Shown here one piece after another: positions 35,101 to 43,742 of a stretch of 64,000 nucleotides of DNA (positions are counted from its first letter, which is position 1; every line of letters begins with the position of its first letter). The DNA comes from Macrosoma leucophasiata (taxonomy: Eukaryota > Arthropoda > Insecta > Lepidoptera > Hedylidae). The stretch covers positions 12,046,001-12,110,000 of the forward strand of contig JAWQUS010000026.1 in assembly GCA_036365455.1 (NCBI GenBank). Reading direction: 5' to 3'. Made by a program: the position numbers and the translations under genes. The notes below the pieces were generated by a model, which saw only the letters and a program-made list of their open reading frames with translations, made no database searches and had not been told where the DNA came from.

Positions 35101-38100
35101 CGGGTGAGTGAGCGTAAACGTGACTCGAGTAATTAGTGTCATCACCTGCGCCGGCGCATCGTGTGTGAAAAACAACAATTACATGCGAGACCAGTGTTGT
35201 GTGTTACTAACTGGCCTAACTTAGCCACTGTCTGTTTAAACGTTCGTTAAATTTTTGTAAAGCGGGCTGCATACGTGTCGTGAATTCACGTATTCACGAC
35301 GTGAACTCGATGGCTAGTTGGTATTCCGCGGGTAAGGGGGTGTATTTTTATTATTTCGCAATAACCATCAAAATAAAAAAATATTTCTTCAACAAAATAT
35401 ACTTATATCGATAAACAAGTGCTAGGACCAACCCAGTAGGCTATATAATTTACAAATGAAAGAAAATAATACTTCGGGCAGGGGTCGAACCTGCGACCTC
35501 AAGGTAAGCAGTCCAGGGAAATGATTGACATGAATTATTCTATCTATTGATGAAAACCGCAAGAAAAGCCGAGCAGCAATCTTGGAATTTATCGCGTACA
35601 GACAGACGCAGCGGACTTTGTTTTATAATATGTATAGATAGTAGGTAGATATTTTATATTTGCATTAAAGCAGACAGTTGATTAAAGTTTTCTCATTTAT
35701 GTTTGAAACAGTTTGATCCCTAACTCACTCGACGTAATGAAATCGTGAAATTATTCAACCATTTATGATGAATATTAGCCGCAAATGCTCTAAACAAGTT
35801 GATATTCGAGGCACATTCGCTGGGTAAAATGTACAAATGCATAAATGATATGACGACAAATGAGCAAACCACGAAATTAACTTTATACTTACATCAAAAC
35901 AATGCAAGGGTTTTAGTTTTGTCATTCTCACTGACAAGTGAAGACTAATTTTGAACGTGGAGATTCTTGAAGTAAAATCTCTTTGTTACGGTTTTTCTAC
36001 TTAAGTATGACATGTATTGGAGGTATCTAATAATAGTAACACACGCACGGATTTGGTACGCAGTCTACCGGCGCGGATTCTGTACGCTCCGAACCAAATC
36101 TGGCCGTGTGTAGAGGAGTCCGGGGGACATCTTTATTATTAATCAAGTCCGATGCGGTCCGCTCGTGTGGATTTGGTGGGTTATACGTCAACTAGACACA
36201 AATGTCACAAAAAATCTTGAAAAATAATCTGCGTGACTGTACTTTGTCATGAATTCGGTTAAAATGTGAACGTCCAGACGACGAAATAACAAGTCATAAT
36301 AATTTCAAGTTTAACCAACTGGACACACGTGTGTCCGGTCACTTGGATTCGGTCCGCCGTACCGAATCCAAGTGACCGGATCTCTATCTCTTCAAATTCC
36401 TTCTCACAGAACTGGTTTCATGGCCAACTCTTTCACAGTTTCGGCAATAAAGCTCTGGAATTCGCTACCCGTGGACATAAAAAAATCATCCAGTAGATTC
36501 TCATTTAAAAGAAAGCTCCGTGATTATTATCTCAAAATGCTTTGAGTTATTTTCTATAAAGGTTTGAATTTGATATTTCATTCTTACGTTGGTTTCATAA
36601 TCAGACATATATATGTGTATATATATATGTATATATATATAGATATGTGTATAATATTATTTGTATTGTATATATAAGTATTTTTTTTTTTTGATGTAGG
36701 TATATATTTAATTATATCATTATTAAGTATGTGTTATCCTGTAACTCCATAATATTACTCCCATTGCTCTGTAAATTACTTTCAAAATGACTATTATGGC
36801 TTTTTATCTATTCTTGACGATTTTCCAAATGCACTACCATTCTTTGTTTTCCACACAACCCTTAGGTTGACTGGTAGAGAATGCTTTCTAGCATTAAGTC
36901 CGCCTCATGTACTTTGTTTGTGCAGAAAGTTTAAATAAATAAATAAATAAATAAAGCGATGCTAATTGGAACGTCTACATTATTACGATGCAACACAATC
37001 TATACATCTATTAGGTTGGGGAAAAAGTTTCTTCGCATTTTTTAAAGATATTTCGAAGCATTTTTTAATATACTTTATTTAAATTTAACTAAAGTATGTA
37101 TGTACCATTTTGTTCGATAACCTTTTGCCATATTATAACAATCAACTTACGGGGCTTCAACTGGGATCATTTGTGACCCCATCTAGGTATTTGATCAAGT
37201 TTCTTCGATACGTCTGTTTAATTTTACTCCGGTTGTTGTAAGGAAAGAAATGGAGGATTTTTGAGTTTAAAGGCTGGTATACCTATATACGCAAATTTAG
37301 CATTTTATTAATCTATTTAAACATATTTTTTTTATTAATATTCAGTATAACAAAAAACCTCCTGTTATTAAAATTTATTTTATTTTGTGCATTTCACCAA
37401 ATTACATTTTTATATAAAATTCAATATCTATCTAAGAATGCACTGTATTAAAAATATAAATAACTCTTAGCACCTAAAAGATTAGCAAAATGCTTATTAT
37501 TAAGAATCAACAACACTGCTAGCACAATTGTAAATAGCGCCATCTATCCGCGCTTTGCCTCACCACTACAACAGCTGTTGATGGCGCGTTTGTGTGAGTG
37601 AATAACATTAATGTGTGTAGCGTAGTGTGCACTCAGATAGAGATTGGTATTTACAACGTAACTGCTATCCGCCTCCATAGCTCAGGGGTTAGAGCACTGG
37701 TCTTGTAAACCAGGGGTCGAGAGTTCAAATCTCTCTGGGGGCATTCTCAATAAATGTTCTTTTTCTTTTTTTTAACGAGCAGTATTTAAACAAAATAGTG
37801 TAAATAAGTGAATAATAACAATATAACGTTAGTTTATCATTGGCAAGTTTTTGATATTTTGTTGACAAAAGATTATGTCAAGTTAATAAGGAATTTACGG
37901 CCAAATACTCAAACCCCACTTAAATCTAAGTGGAACTAAAAAGTCTTCTGTCTTTATAAAACACATTCAAACGATAGAGATAGCGCACATTTGAGGGTTG
38001 CTTAAAATTGAGTGACGTTTGAGTATTCGGCCATTAGTCTTCAAACTTCATTCTACATAAATTAAATGTTTTTTACAAAAATAATATTTGATTTCTGAAA

Positions 38101-41100
38101 TTTCTGAAACTTCAACAAGGCAAGTAATATGAACACCTGATTAGAAACTAAATGAAGATGATACCCGAAAGATAAAAAATTTTAAAATTAAATTAGTTAT
38201 GTAATTTGTTTTGACGTTTCAAAATATTCTTCATTAGCGACTCGCCCCGTCTTCGAACGCGTGCTAATAGGCACTGTATTAAAATCGCGTTGTAAATAAA
38301 CAATTATTTCTCGTAAAAAGTAAAGAATAAAAAATGGCTATTGTTGGTTATCCCTTAGAGATAATATACCATCGCGGACTTTTTGTAGACCTTTTTTAGG
38401 GTTCCGTAGTAAACAAGGAACCCTTATAGTTTCGCCATGTCCGTCTTTCTGTCTGTCTGTCCGTCCGTCCGCGGTTTAGGGCAAAAACTATTAGTACTAG
38501 AGACTTGAAATTTGGCACAAGTATACACCTTAATTACGCCGACAAAGTGGTAGAATAAAAAAGTGAAAAAAAATTTTTTTAGGGTAACCTCTCCTACTAT
38601 TAACGCGCGGATATTTTTTTTTATTTTCGATTTTCATATAGTGTGGGGTGTCGTTGAATAGGTCTTTTAAAAATGTTATAAGTGTTCCAACATCATTTTT
38701 CGATTTAGTTAAGATGTTTCGTTAACATCACGATAAGAAACCACAAAATTGACACCCATCATTAGAGGTTATCTGACACACCTACCCATATTACTCCCGT
38801 AATATTTGCGTGCCTTCGAGCTCTATCATTGATTATTATTATTACATATAATGATAATAAAGTCTTTATTAATGTATTGAACAAAAAATTGCATAAAGAA
38901 ATATACAAAAGCAAAAATTATTTTGTGTATTTATTTTGACATGCATTTATATTAAAATATGTCAAATTATTGTTTTACATTTTCTTAACTAAACGTTAAT
39001 TGGTTCTATTGTCGCTGGGACCGACACAGCGGCAAGCGACTTTGATTTATGCTTTGGGTTGCTTGGAAGAAATTGCTCTTTTAGCGATAAGGCCGCTCGC
39101 TGTATGACATGTGTTTGAAATGTTTTGTTTTTTTGTTAAATATTTATTGGTGTGTGATGTCTACCACCAATAATTAAACATGTTTATCATAGATACATAA
39201 TTTATTTTTTTTATTTGTAATGTTTCAGCGGACTGGGCGTCGGAGTGCGTGTCGCGCGCGGAGATCCTGCGGCTGATCTACCAGGGGCGCTTCCTGCACA
39301 GCTCGGTGACGCTCGGCGCGCTCGGCTTGCCGCTCGGCCGCACCACCGTCATGCACCTCGTGCCCCGCGAACATCTGCCCGAGCCCAACTCGCACGGTAA
39401 CCCTTTCTGTCTGTCTGTTGACACCAGTCTTACTAGGACCCTGTAGCTGATCTGCCAGTGCTGGCTGCCTGCACAGTTCGACAACTACTATGCACCTTGT
39501 GCCCCGCAAACATATACCCGAGCCCCAACTCGCACGGTAACCCTTTGTTTATCTTTGTGCAGCGGTTATACTAGGATCCTGCGACAGATCTATCTGGGTC
39601 AACTGTCTGCATAGTTCGACAACTGCTATGTGCCTCGGGCCCCGCGAACATATATACCTACCCGAGCCCAACTCGCACGGTAACACTGTGTCTTTTTTTA
39701 TATAATGGAAGTGGTAAACAAGCATGCAGTTCACATTGATGTTAAGTGATAACTGCAGTCTATAGACACCCACGCAAAGACCAAGGTAAAAATACCACTC
39801 CTGAGGCCTAAGGTGTTATGCCTCTGTGCCGGAAATTATAGGGCCGTACATTACCACCTTACCGGAACACGATAGTGCTGAGCACTACCATTAAGCGGCA
39901 AGTATATTAGGTAATGCGGTGGTGCATACGCCCGCGAGCTCCATCACTGGAGCTCTATCACGACCTTTTTTTATTTTTTTTATTCCCCGATAATACTAGG
40001 ATCCTGCGACAGATCTATTACGGTCGACTGCCTGCATAGTTCGACGCCCGCCATCCACCTCGTGCTCCGCGAACATCTGCCCGAGCCCATCTTACACGGT
40101 AACCCTTAGTTAATTCAACTAAAGGAGTTTCACAAACACGCCGTTGCTTCTATTAGAGGTTCAAACAGCGGGCTCGGCGAAGACGTCGCTAAGTTGTCAT
40201 ATCATACGGTTGTATGTGCTCACTGCAACAGTACGTCTGTCACAGATCAACGATGTTAGGTGGTCTGTGCTGTCTGTAGGGGACCATAGAGCAACACCGG
40301 AGGGGAGTAGCCATATGCAGGCTTTCCCCTCTGTCAAAGTACAAGTCCAAATGGACCTGTCGCCTAGATGTTTAAATGTGTGCGTGAAATTGTTTCAGTA
40401 TTTTGTTAAAGTCAAGGTGTGAGTTTCGTAGTAATAGACAATTTTTGCAGTGTGCGTGTGTGTCGCACGCATTTCCCCCCGCAAAAAATGACAGACTGTT
40501 TTGCATCGGTAATACACGTATGGCTACTCCCCTCCGGTCCGCCGCGACCGGTGGGCCGCGTTGCTCTATGGTAGGGACACTCGCCGTGTGATCGTCCGAC
40601 TTAAGGGCGGCCACACAAAACTGCGGTGCGATGCGACGCCGCATCGCAGGCGGTGCATTCGTGCGAGCTCACAGATATTTGCGATGCGATGCGAATTCGC
40701 AATTTTGTGTGGGAGCCCTTAATTAACACTTTTGGATCTTTATGTTCTGTTGTTAACAAATAATAGTTCTGTCAAGAAATATACGTTTATTGGGTATTTA
40801 CAAAATTAAATACTCATCCGTGTCTGATTGACTCGTATCATAGTTATACCTACCTACACCCATGCTTGTTTATGAATGTACAGTGTGAGTCAAGCTCCTT
40901 GAACTCAATGAGCGTCAATTAACAAGTTCACGTTGCATTCTTCACAGAAGTACGATGGAGTTAATCCTTAAACCCACCCTGTCCTCACTCCCTTCCTCGT
41001 AAGTTCCTTTCCTTTGTTTAACCTATCATCTCTCCGGCCGTGTACACACTTTCGAACTTTAATTACCAATGTTGGGTTCCTGAACATTGACAAGTATCAT

Positions 41101-43194
41101 ACTTGAAGAATCATGGCAATACCTACTTGTGCAAAAAATGAATGTATGGTAGGTATAGTAGATGTAGGAATATTATTTTAGAGAACACATTTTCCGATGT
41201 TTAAAATATTTTCACCACTCCAGCACAAAAATAATAAAATTAATCAAACTTAAATATTTATTTCAAATTGGTCTACAAAAACAATTTTGCATTGTCAGTT
41301 TACAAGTAATGTAGTGGAAAGTTCAATATGGCTTATAGGCAGACCCCCACGAAGTGGGCCGACGATTTAGCGAAGGTCGCGGGCAATCGAAACATGAGGG
41401 CGGAGGACCGTTACCGACCCAGGACCCAGGACCGTTCGTTGAGGCAAGCTTTGGGGGAGACTTTTGTCTTGTGGACGTCTTTCTTGGACTAAACTGTTTG
41501 GTAGTCAGAAAGTGGCGCGTCGACTGGCGTTTAATATGCACAATTATTGTCACGCAACGTAACAGATCTGTTCGAAAGTGTGTTAACGGCCTTACACATC
41601 ATAACATCTCTAATTTTATAGAGACATTAAAGTAGTTAAATAAATGAAACGAGACGCTTCGTTTCCGAGAGCTTTTGCGTAACATCATAGACAGTGGAAT
41701 GTAGAGCGCTTCATATGGAAACGAACAAACACAGTCTATATTTTTAATTATTATTCATGTAACTTCGTCAAACGACTAGTACAGTGACCTGCATTTTGAC
41801 CTCTGGTCTTTGTTCGGGTTTCTACAGGCTGCAGTCATCACTTAACATCAATATGAACTGCATGCTCGTTTGCCACTTTCATAACATAAAAAACGACCAT
41901 CAAGGAATGTTGCACATCGGGTTTAGAAAAGACACAATCTCATAGTTTCGGCTTCGTAGAGCATTAGGTTAGGTTCTCTGTCGCACGAAACGCTGAAAAC
42001 TTAATTAACACTAAATTTTTTATTTATGACACTGAACTATCTGCAACGGAAAGCAATATTTTAATAAAATCTTTCATAAATTATTTTTCATTAATTCAAA
42101 CCCTCTGAACATTACTAAATCCTATGTTTTTAATTTTATTTTGTGCATTTTTTTTTGTTTTGATATGACATGTATCCGAGTTAGTGAGTGTAATTGGACT
42201 TGATGTCCGTTCTAGTTAACTATAAATAAATAAATAAATAATAATATATTAACGCTGGATTGATTTATCAAATCTGTGGAGATAATTACATAAATAAAAT
42301 GAATATAAAAACAATTTTCATCCTTGCGTGCAAATGGTTTAGTTTTAGTTTGTATACATATTGTACACTGACTAGCACTTAATGACTTACTATATTATAG
42401 TCTGTATATAGTATGTTGTATTTTCGACATGTTATTTAGATATTTGCATACAAAATCCAATTTGACCAAACATTATTAACAACAAAGAGCGGCTGGACTA
42501 GATTCCCAGTAGGCCGCGAGTAGTCTCGCCTGAAGTCAAATTTTTCTTTAAAAAATATATTTCACAAGCATGTGTTAATGCGAAATAATATAAAAACAAT
42601 TATTAAGGGTAAAAGCGACTTCTTTACGACATTCAATAAACTGCAAAGTCTATTATATCGGTTGCCTAAATAGCATAGTTGGCAATAGATGGCGCTACTG
42701 CTACCATAAAGCAATGCAATAAATGTGAAGGAAAGATTTGACAAATCGGGCAGGACTTCAGTAGCTCAATTGGAAGAGCGGCTGGACTAGATTCCCAGTG
42801 GGCCGCGAGTTCGAGTCTCGCCTGAAGTCAAATTTTTCTTTAAAAAAAATATTACACAAGCATGTGTTAATGCGAAATAATATAAAAACAATAACAACCT
42901 GTTATAATTTTTTGTCGACCCGGCTAGTTCAGCGGTACGAGATGACCGTTTGATTCGAAGGGTCGCGGGTTCGATCTCCCCACCGGGAAGAAATATTTTT
43001 ATGGCCTACATATATTTGTTTCGGGTTTGGGTGTTTGTGTACAACGGCACCCACAGCACACGTAAATACATAGTGTGGGGCTGTGAGTGTAAGCGTATTA
43101 TATTTATATTTATTTATTTATAATTTCAGATCAACGACAAAAGAGTAAAGGCGGCTCCAGCAGTTGTTGTTCGGCATCGTGCTGCATATTGTAA
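29080..43194 (+). CDS. ubl3: Ubiquitin-like protein 3 (UBL3/MUB family), three exons
   Basis: Exons 29080-29188, 39229-39396 and 43130-43194 join in phase (phase 1 at both junctions, all GT-AG). The encoded protein reads INLRLILVSGKTKEFVFSP, then HVYDNWPE, AEILRLIYQGRFLHSS, TTVMHLVPREHLPEPNS, and ends SSSCCSASCCIL. This is the UBL3 family, about 117 residues in animals: a ubiquitin fold without a diglycine end, anchored to membranes by a prenylated C-terminal CAAX-type box (here CCIL) with extra cysteines upstream. In vertebrates UBL3 helps sort proteins into extracellular vesicles. The short first exon (start Met plus a few residues) was not identified and is probably far upstream. Introns of about 10.0 and 3.7 kb are packed with repeats. 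Confidence 0.93.
29270..29500 (-). mobile_element. R3-type LINE end in ubl3 intron 2
   Basis: CATCATCATCATATCAGCCG then CACGCTTGCCATGCGGATTG and GACCGCCATTGTTTGGTTG; the (CAT)n run is the LINE tail on the - strand. Confidence 0.65.
29784..30110 (-). mobile_element. RTE-type LINE 3' end (R2), reverse
   Basis: GTCCCACTGCTGGGCACGAG through GACCGCGCCCGTA. A close relative of 28600-28935, about 1.2 kb away in the same orientation. Confidence 0.75.
30595..30866 (+). mobile_element. R1 retroposon copy
   Basis: Contains GGCGTAGGCACCACCGTTAT, AATGGTAGTGCTCAGCACTA, AACGCATCTGCATTTTGACC and the A-rich end. Confidence 0.85.
30867..31923. other. ubl3 intron DNA, nothing recognised
   Basis: AT-rich intron sequence without a recognisable gene or repeat. 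Confidence 0.4.
31924..32183. mobile_element. MITE with 48-bp terminal inverted repeats
   Basis: Left end AGAGCTAGTGAACCACCCGA with GTAACGGAACGCCTGTAAG; the right end is its complement with few differences. Total ~260 bp, no coding potential. Confidence 0.85.
32200..32493 (-). CDS. Small ORF with signal-like N-terminus, doubtful
   Basis: A 97-residue frame starting MKSLNIFIGIILFSF, with a basic C-terminus (RTTRRRRGPTQ). The start resembles a short secretion signal, but no family is recognised and it lies in an intron on the opposite strand from ubl3. It may be chance. Confidence 0.12.
   Translation of the reverse strand: MKSLNIFIGIILFSFRHSPDSNQTLCTNALIAHPLVPRIRGEATFGAASSKMPYFNCQRQLFSSAITNVCEISERTKLKNKTRTTRRRRGPTQSPIF
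32938..33213 (-). CDS. Small ORF with signal-peptide-like start, doubtful
   Basis: A 91-residue frame starting MSRKNYCIIYALLLCIKCCV, a plausible signal peptide, followed by a lysine-rich part with PIPYRGKGATNGIG. Two such frames within 1 kb on one strand is mildly suggestive, but there is no recognised homology. Could be chance in AT-rich DNA. Confidence 0.15.
   Translation of the reverse strand: MSRKNYCIIYALLLCIKCCVIQNLSPEKFISLISLAQKRKTKNSSRQKLFENKEHLSSVFQKARPSKTPIPYRGKGATNGIGTKDSIQLLT
33753..33830 (-). mobile_element. R1 3' fragment
   Basis: A T-rich run then AACAAACAAGCGCGCAGTTC. Confidence 0.5.
33900..34160. repeat. GTTTGTTTG-type interspersed repeat
   Basis: AATTGGAGTGTCTGTTTATA, ACCGCTTTTTACTAAATGCA and GCTAATCTCAGGAACTACTG link this to 63293-63500 and 61020-61378. 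Class uncertain. Confidence 0.55.
34163..34262. repeat. Foldback of ACTTCGTCCGCG repeat ends
   Basis: 36-bp arms at 34163-34198 (AATACTAGCTGCGCCCACGA...) and 34227-34262, with three mismatches, around a 28-nt spacer. Head-to-head pair of the end sequence also present at 12001 and 63150. Confidence 0.8.
34682..34714. repeat. Short perfect hairpin
   Basis: CATTGATATACAA, a 7-nt spacer, then TTGTATATCAATG; it sits beside a GGCCAAGTGGGAGTCGGACT repeat phrase. Confidence 0.6.
34720..35469. other. ubl3 intron DNA with scattered repeat scraps
   Basis: Includes CCCCTGCCAACCCCTTCGGG with ATACAGGCGT near 34970, the 3' end phrase of SINE family R5. Otherwise unassigned. Confidence 0.4.
35470..35520 (-). 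other. tRNA-derived fragment (T arm and B box)
   Basis: The reverse complement reads GCAGGTTCGACCCCTGCCCG, a complete T arm and half acceptor stem. The 5' half of a tRNA is not present. Probably a SINE or tRNA relic. Confidence 0.45.
36041..36380. mobile_element. MITE-like element built of ATTTGGT/ACCAAAT inverted repeats
   Basis: ACACACGCACGGATTTGGTA is inverted at 36090-36113, and the right end has a 19-bp perfect hairpin (36335-36353 and 36361-36379, loop CCGCCGT). Probably one or two nested related elements. Confidence 0.65.
36385..36957 (+). mobile_element. Jockey/CR1-type LINE 3' end
   Basis: The frame reads TVSAIKLWNSLPVDIKKSSS, then FKRKLRDYYLKML and a stop at 36544, a typical LINE ORF2 C-terminus. 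A 3' UTR follows, ending in (TAAA)n at 36930-36957. The 3' UTR recurs at 22735-22891. Confidence 0.85.
37011..37160 (+). mobile_element. mariner-type end fragment
   Basis: TTAGGTTGGGGAAAAAGTTT with CTTCGCATTTT, preceded by TA, matches the inverted repeat of mariner elements; ACCATTTTGTTCGATAACCT follows. The transposase and the other end are missing. Confidence 0.7.
37671..37743 (+). tRNA. tRNA-Thr (anticodon TGT)
   Basis: A complete cloverleaf: acceptor GCCTCCA/TGGGGGC plus discriminator A, D stem GCTC/GAGC, anticodon stem CTGGT/ACCAG with loop CTTGTAA (anticodon TGT), T stem GAGAG/CTCTC. The A and B boxes are intact; the terminator is at 37760. It lies in ubl3 intron 2, same strand. Likely functional. 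Confidence 0.95.
37760..37773 (+). terminator. Pol III terminator of tRNA-Thr
   Basis: TTTTTCTTTTTTTT, beginning 17 nt after the tRNA. Confidence 0.85.
37899..38032 (+). mobile_element. MITE family M2, copy 2 (both ends intact)
   Basis: GGCCAAATACTCAAA at the left and TTTGAGTATTCGGCC at the right; 134 bp. Relative of 23562-23695. Confidence 0.8.
38033..39228. other. ubl3 intron 2, distal part
   Basis: Contains a GGGTTCCGTAGTAAACAAGG plus (CTGT/CCGT)n repeat at 38397-38480 with AACCCTTATAG. The rest is AT-rich and unassigned up to the exon acceptor. Confidence 0.45.
39229..39396 (+). CDS. ubl3: ubl3 exon 3
   Basis: Acceptor TGTTTCAG at 39221-39228 and donor CGCACG|GTAACC. GC-rich against an AT-rich intron, as expected for a constrained exon. 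Encodes ECVSRAEILRLIYQGRFLHS and TTVMHLVPREHLPEPN, the second half of the ubiquitin fold. Three degenerate copies follow in the next intron. Confidence 0.95.
39417..39536 (+). pseudogene. Degenerate copy 1 of ubl3 exon 3
   Basis: CTGATCTGCCAG, CTGCCTGCACAGTTCG, ATGCACCTTGTGCCCCGC and CCAACTCGCACGGTAACCC follow the order of exon 3, with the GC-rich middle deleted. The splice donor is kept, but the frame has an extra C in GAGCCCC and a stop near the start in the end-matched frame. Confidence 0.85.
39563..39679 (+). pseudogene. Copy 2 of ubl3 exon 3, open and splice-competent in appearance
   Basis: Acceptor TTTGTGCAG|CGG at 39562 and donor CGCACG|GTAAC at 39679 mirror the parent exon. Length is 117 nt (parent 168), both multiples of three, so phase is conserved. 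The frame has no stop and ends EPNSH like the parent, but the rest (SCDRSIWVN, TTAMCLGPREH) no longer encodes the ubiquitin core. It shares the internal deletion with the other copies. Confidence 0.75.
39691..39966 (-). mobile_element. R1 copy inserted between exon-3 copies
   Basis: A near-complete R1 element (GCAAACAAGC-like start GTAAACAAGCATGCAGTTCA, end GCTCCATCACTGGAGCTCTA) separating exon-3 copies 2 and 3. The insertion therefore post-dates the duplication. Confidence 0.85.
39985..40098 (+). pseudogene. Degenerate copy 3 of ubl3 exon 3
   Basis: TACTAGGATCCTGCGACAGA, CCACCTCGTGCTCCGCGAAC and ATCTGCCCGAGCCCATC then ACACGGTAACCC. The donor is kept; no acceptor is left because R1 replaces the upstream part. 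Confidence 0.82.
40268..40580 (+). mobile_element. MITE family M1, copy 2
   Basis: CATAGAGCAAC and GTTGCTCTATG at the ends, with GGAGGGGAGTAGCCATA subterminal inverted repeats. Reverse complement of 23206-23514. Confidence 0.85.
40605..40718. mobile_element. Short MITE flanked by TTAA
   Basis: 114 bp with ends GGGCGGCCACACAAAACTGCG and CGCAATTTTGTGTGGGAGCCC (imperfect complement), flanked by TTAA at 40601-40604 and 40719-40722. TTAA is the piggyBac target, although TTA/TAA (Harbinger) cannot be excluded. Confidence 0.8.
40725..41335. other. ubl3 intron 3 DNA, nothing recognised
   Basis: No gene or repeat recognised. Confidence 0.4.
41336..41500 (+). mobile_element. RTE-type LINE ORF C-terminus
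   Basis: Reads TPTKWADDLAKVAGNRNMRA, then EDRYRPRTQDRSLRQALGET and a stop after VLWTSFLD. This matches the RTE-clade C-terminal pattern of a PP.RW.DD...VAG..WM..AQDR segment, with substitutions. Truncated on the 5' side. Confidence 0.75.
41786..41895 (+). mobile_element. R1 3' fragment
   Basis: CTGCATTTTGACCTCTGGTC to CACTTTCATAACATAAAAAA. Confidence 0.8.
42484..42536 (+). pseudogene. Partial tRNA-like copy, B box broken
   Basis: AGAGCGGCTGGACTAGATTC onward matches the AGA tRNA-like units, but the T loop has lost TTCGAG, destroying the B box, and the 5' half is missing. It is the upstream member of a tandem pair with 42755. Confidence 0.8.
42755..42828 (+). tRNA. tRNA-like gene, anticodon AGA, third intact unit
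   Basis: Same cloverleaf as 19239-19312 with a fully paired acceptor ACTTCAG/CTGAAGT. Leader CAAATCGGGCAG and terminator TCAAATTTTTC are conserved. Lies in ubl3 intron 3. Confidence 0.55.
42917..43128 (+). mobile_element. tRNA-headed SINE (family R4) abutting the ubl3 last exon
   Basis: The head GACCCGGCTAGTTCAGCGGT through GCGGGTTCGATCTCCCCACC keeps the A box and B box of a tRNA. The body has GTTTCGGGTTTGGGTGTTTG and the tail is (TTTA)n. A second copy is at 50285-50443 (-). Its tail runs directly into the ubl3 acceptor ATTTCAG. Confidence 0.85.
43130..43194 (+). CDS. ubl3: ubl3 last exon with CAAX-type end
   Basis: Acceptor TAATTTCAG, then QRQKSKGGSSSCCSASCCIL and TAA. Four cysteines precede the IL end, fitting prenylation at the CAAX cysteine with palmitoylation upstream. 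The 3' UTR begins with a GC-rich stretch (43197-43262). Confidence 0.93.
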
Positions 43195-43469
43195 TGGCGC
43201 CCCGAGCGGGACGGGTGTATCGCGCGGGCGGCGGTGCGAGCGAGACGGGTGATACGGCGGGGACTCAATGTGTTCACACTCAGTGATGTAGAGTCAGATA
43301 TCCATACGCCCTAACCTTACTATAGTTTAATATAAATATTCAGACACTTGTGATGTTTTTAAACGACTCGCTTCGGACAGACAAACGGTCTTGACGAATT
43401 TAGGATCCAGCAAGATATATTGCACATCGAGCTTACGAAAGAGAAACTTGGCTAGTTTTACTGGTGATA

Positions 43470-43742
43470 GTGCTCCAGTGACAGAGTTCGCGGGTGTAGG
43501 CACCATCGAATTACCTAATATACTTGCCGCTAAATGGTAGTGTTCAGCACTATCGTGTTCTGGTCGGGTGGTAATGTACGCCCCTGTAATTTCCGGCACA
43601 CAGGCGTAACACCTTAGGCCTCAGGAGTGGTAACGCATCTGCATTTTGACCTTGGTCTTTGTATGGGTGTCTATAGGCTGCAGTCATCACTTAACATCAA
43701 TGTGAACTGCATGCTAATTTGCCACTTCCATTACATAAAAAA
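43470..43742 (+). mobile_element. R1 copy in the ubl3 3' flank
   Basis: Complete 3' end (CACTTCCATTACATAAAAAAA). Lies 280 bp after the stop codon, so it may be transcribed as part of the 3' UTR. Confidence 0.85.

Noticed and set aside
42917..42988. Functional tRNA gene
   Set aside because: Boxes are present, but the anticodon stem is poorly paired and it continues into a shared body also found at 50285-50443, so it is a SINE head.
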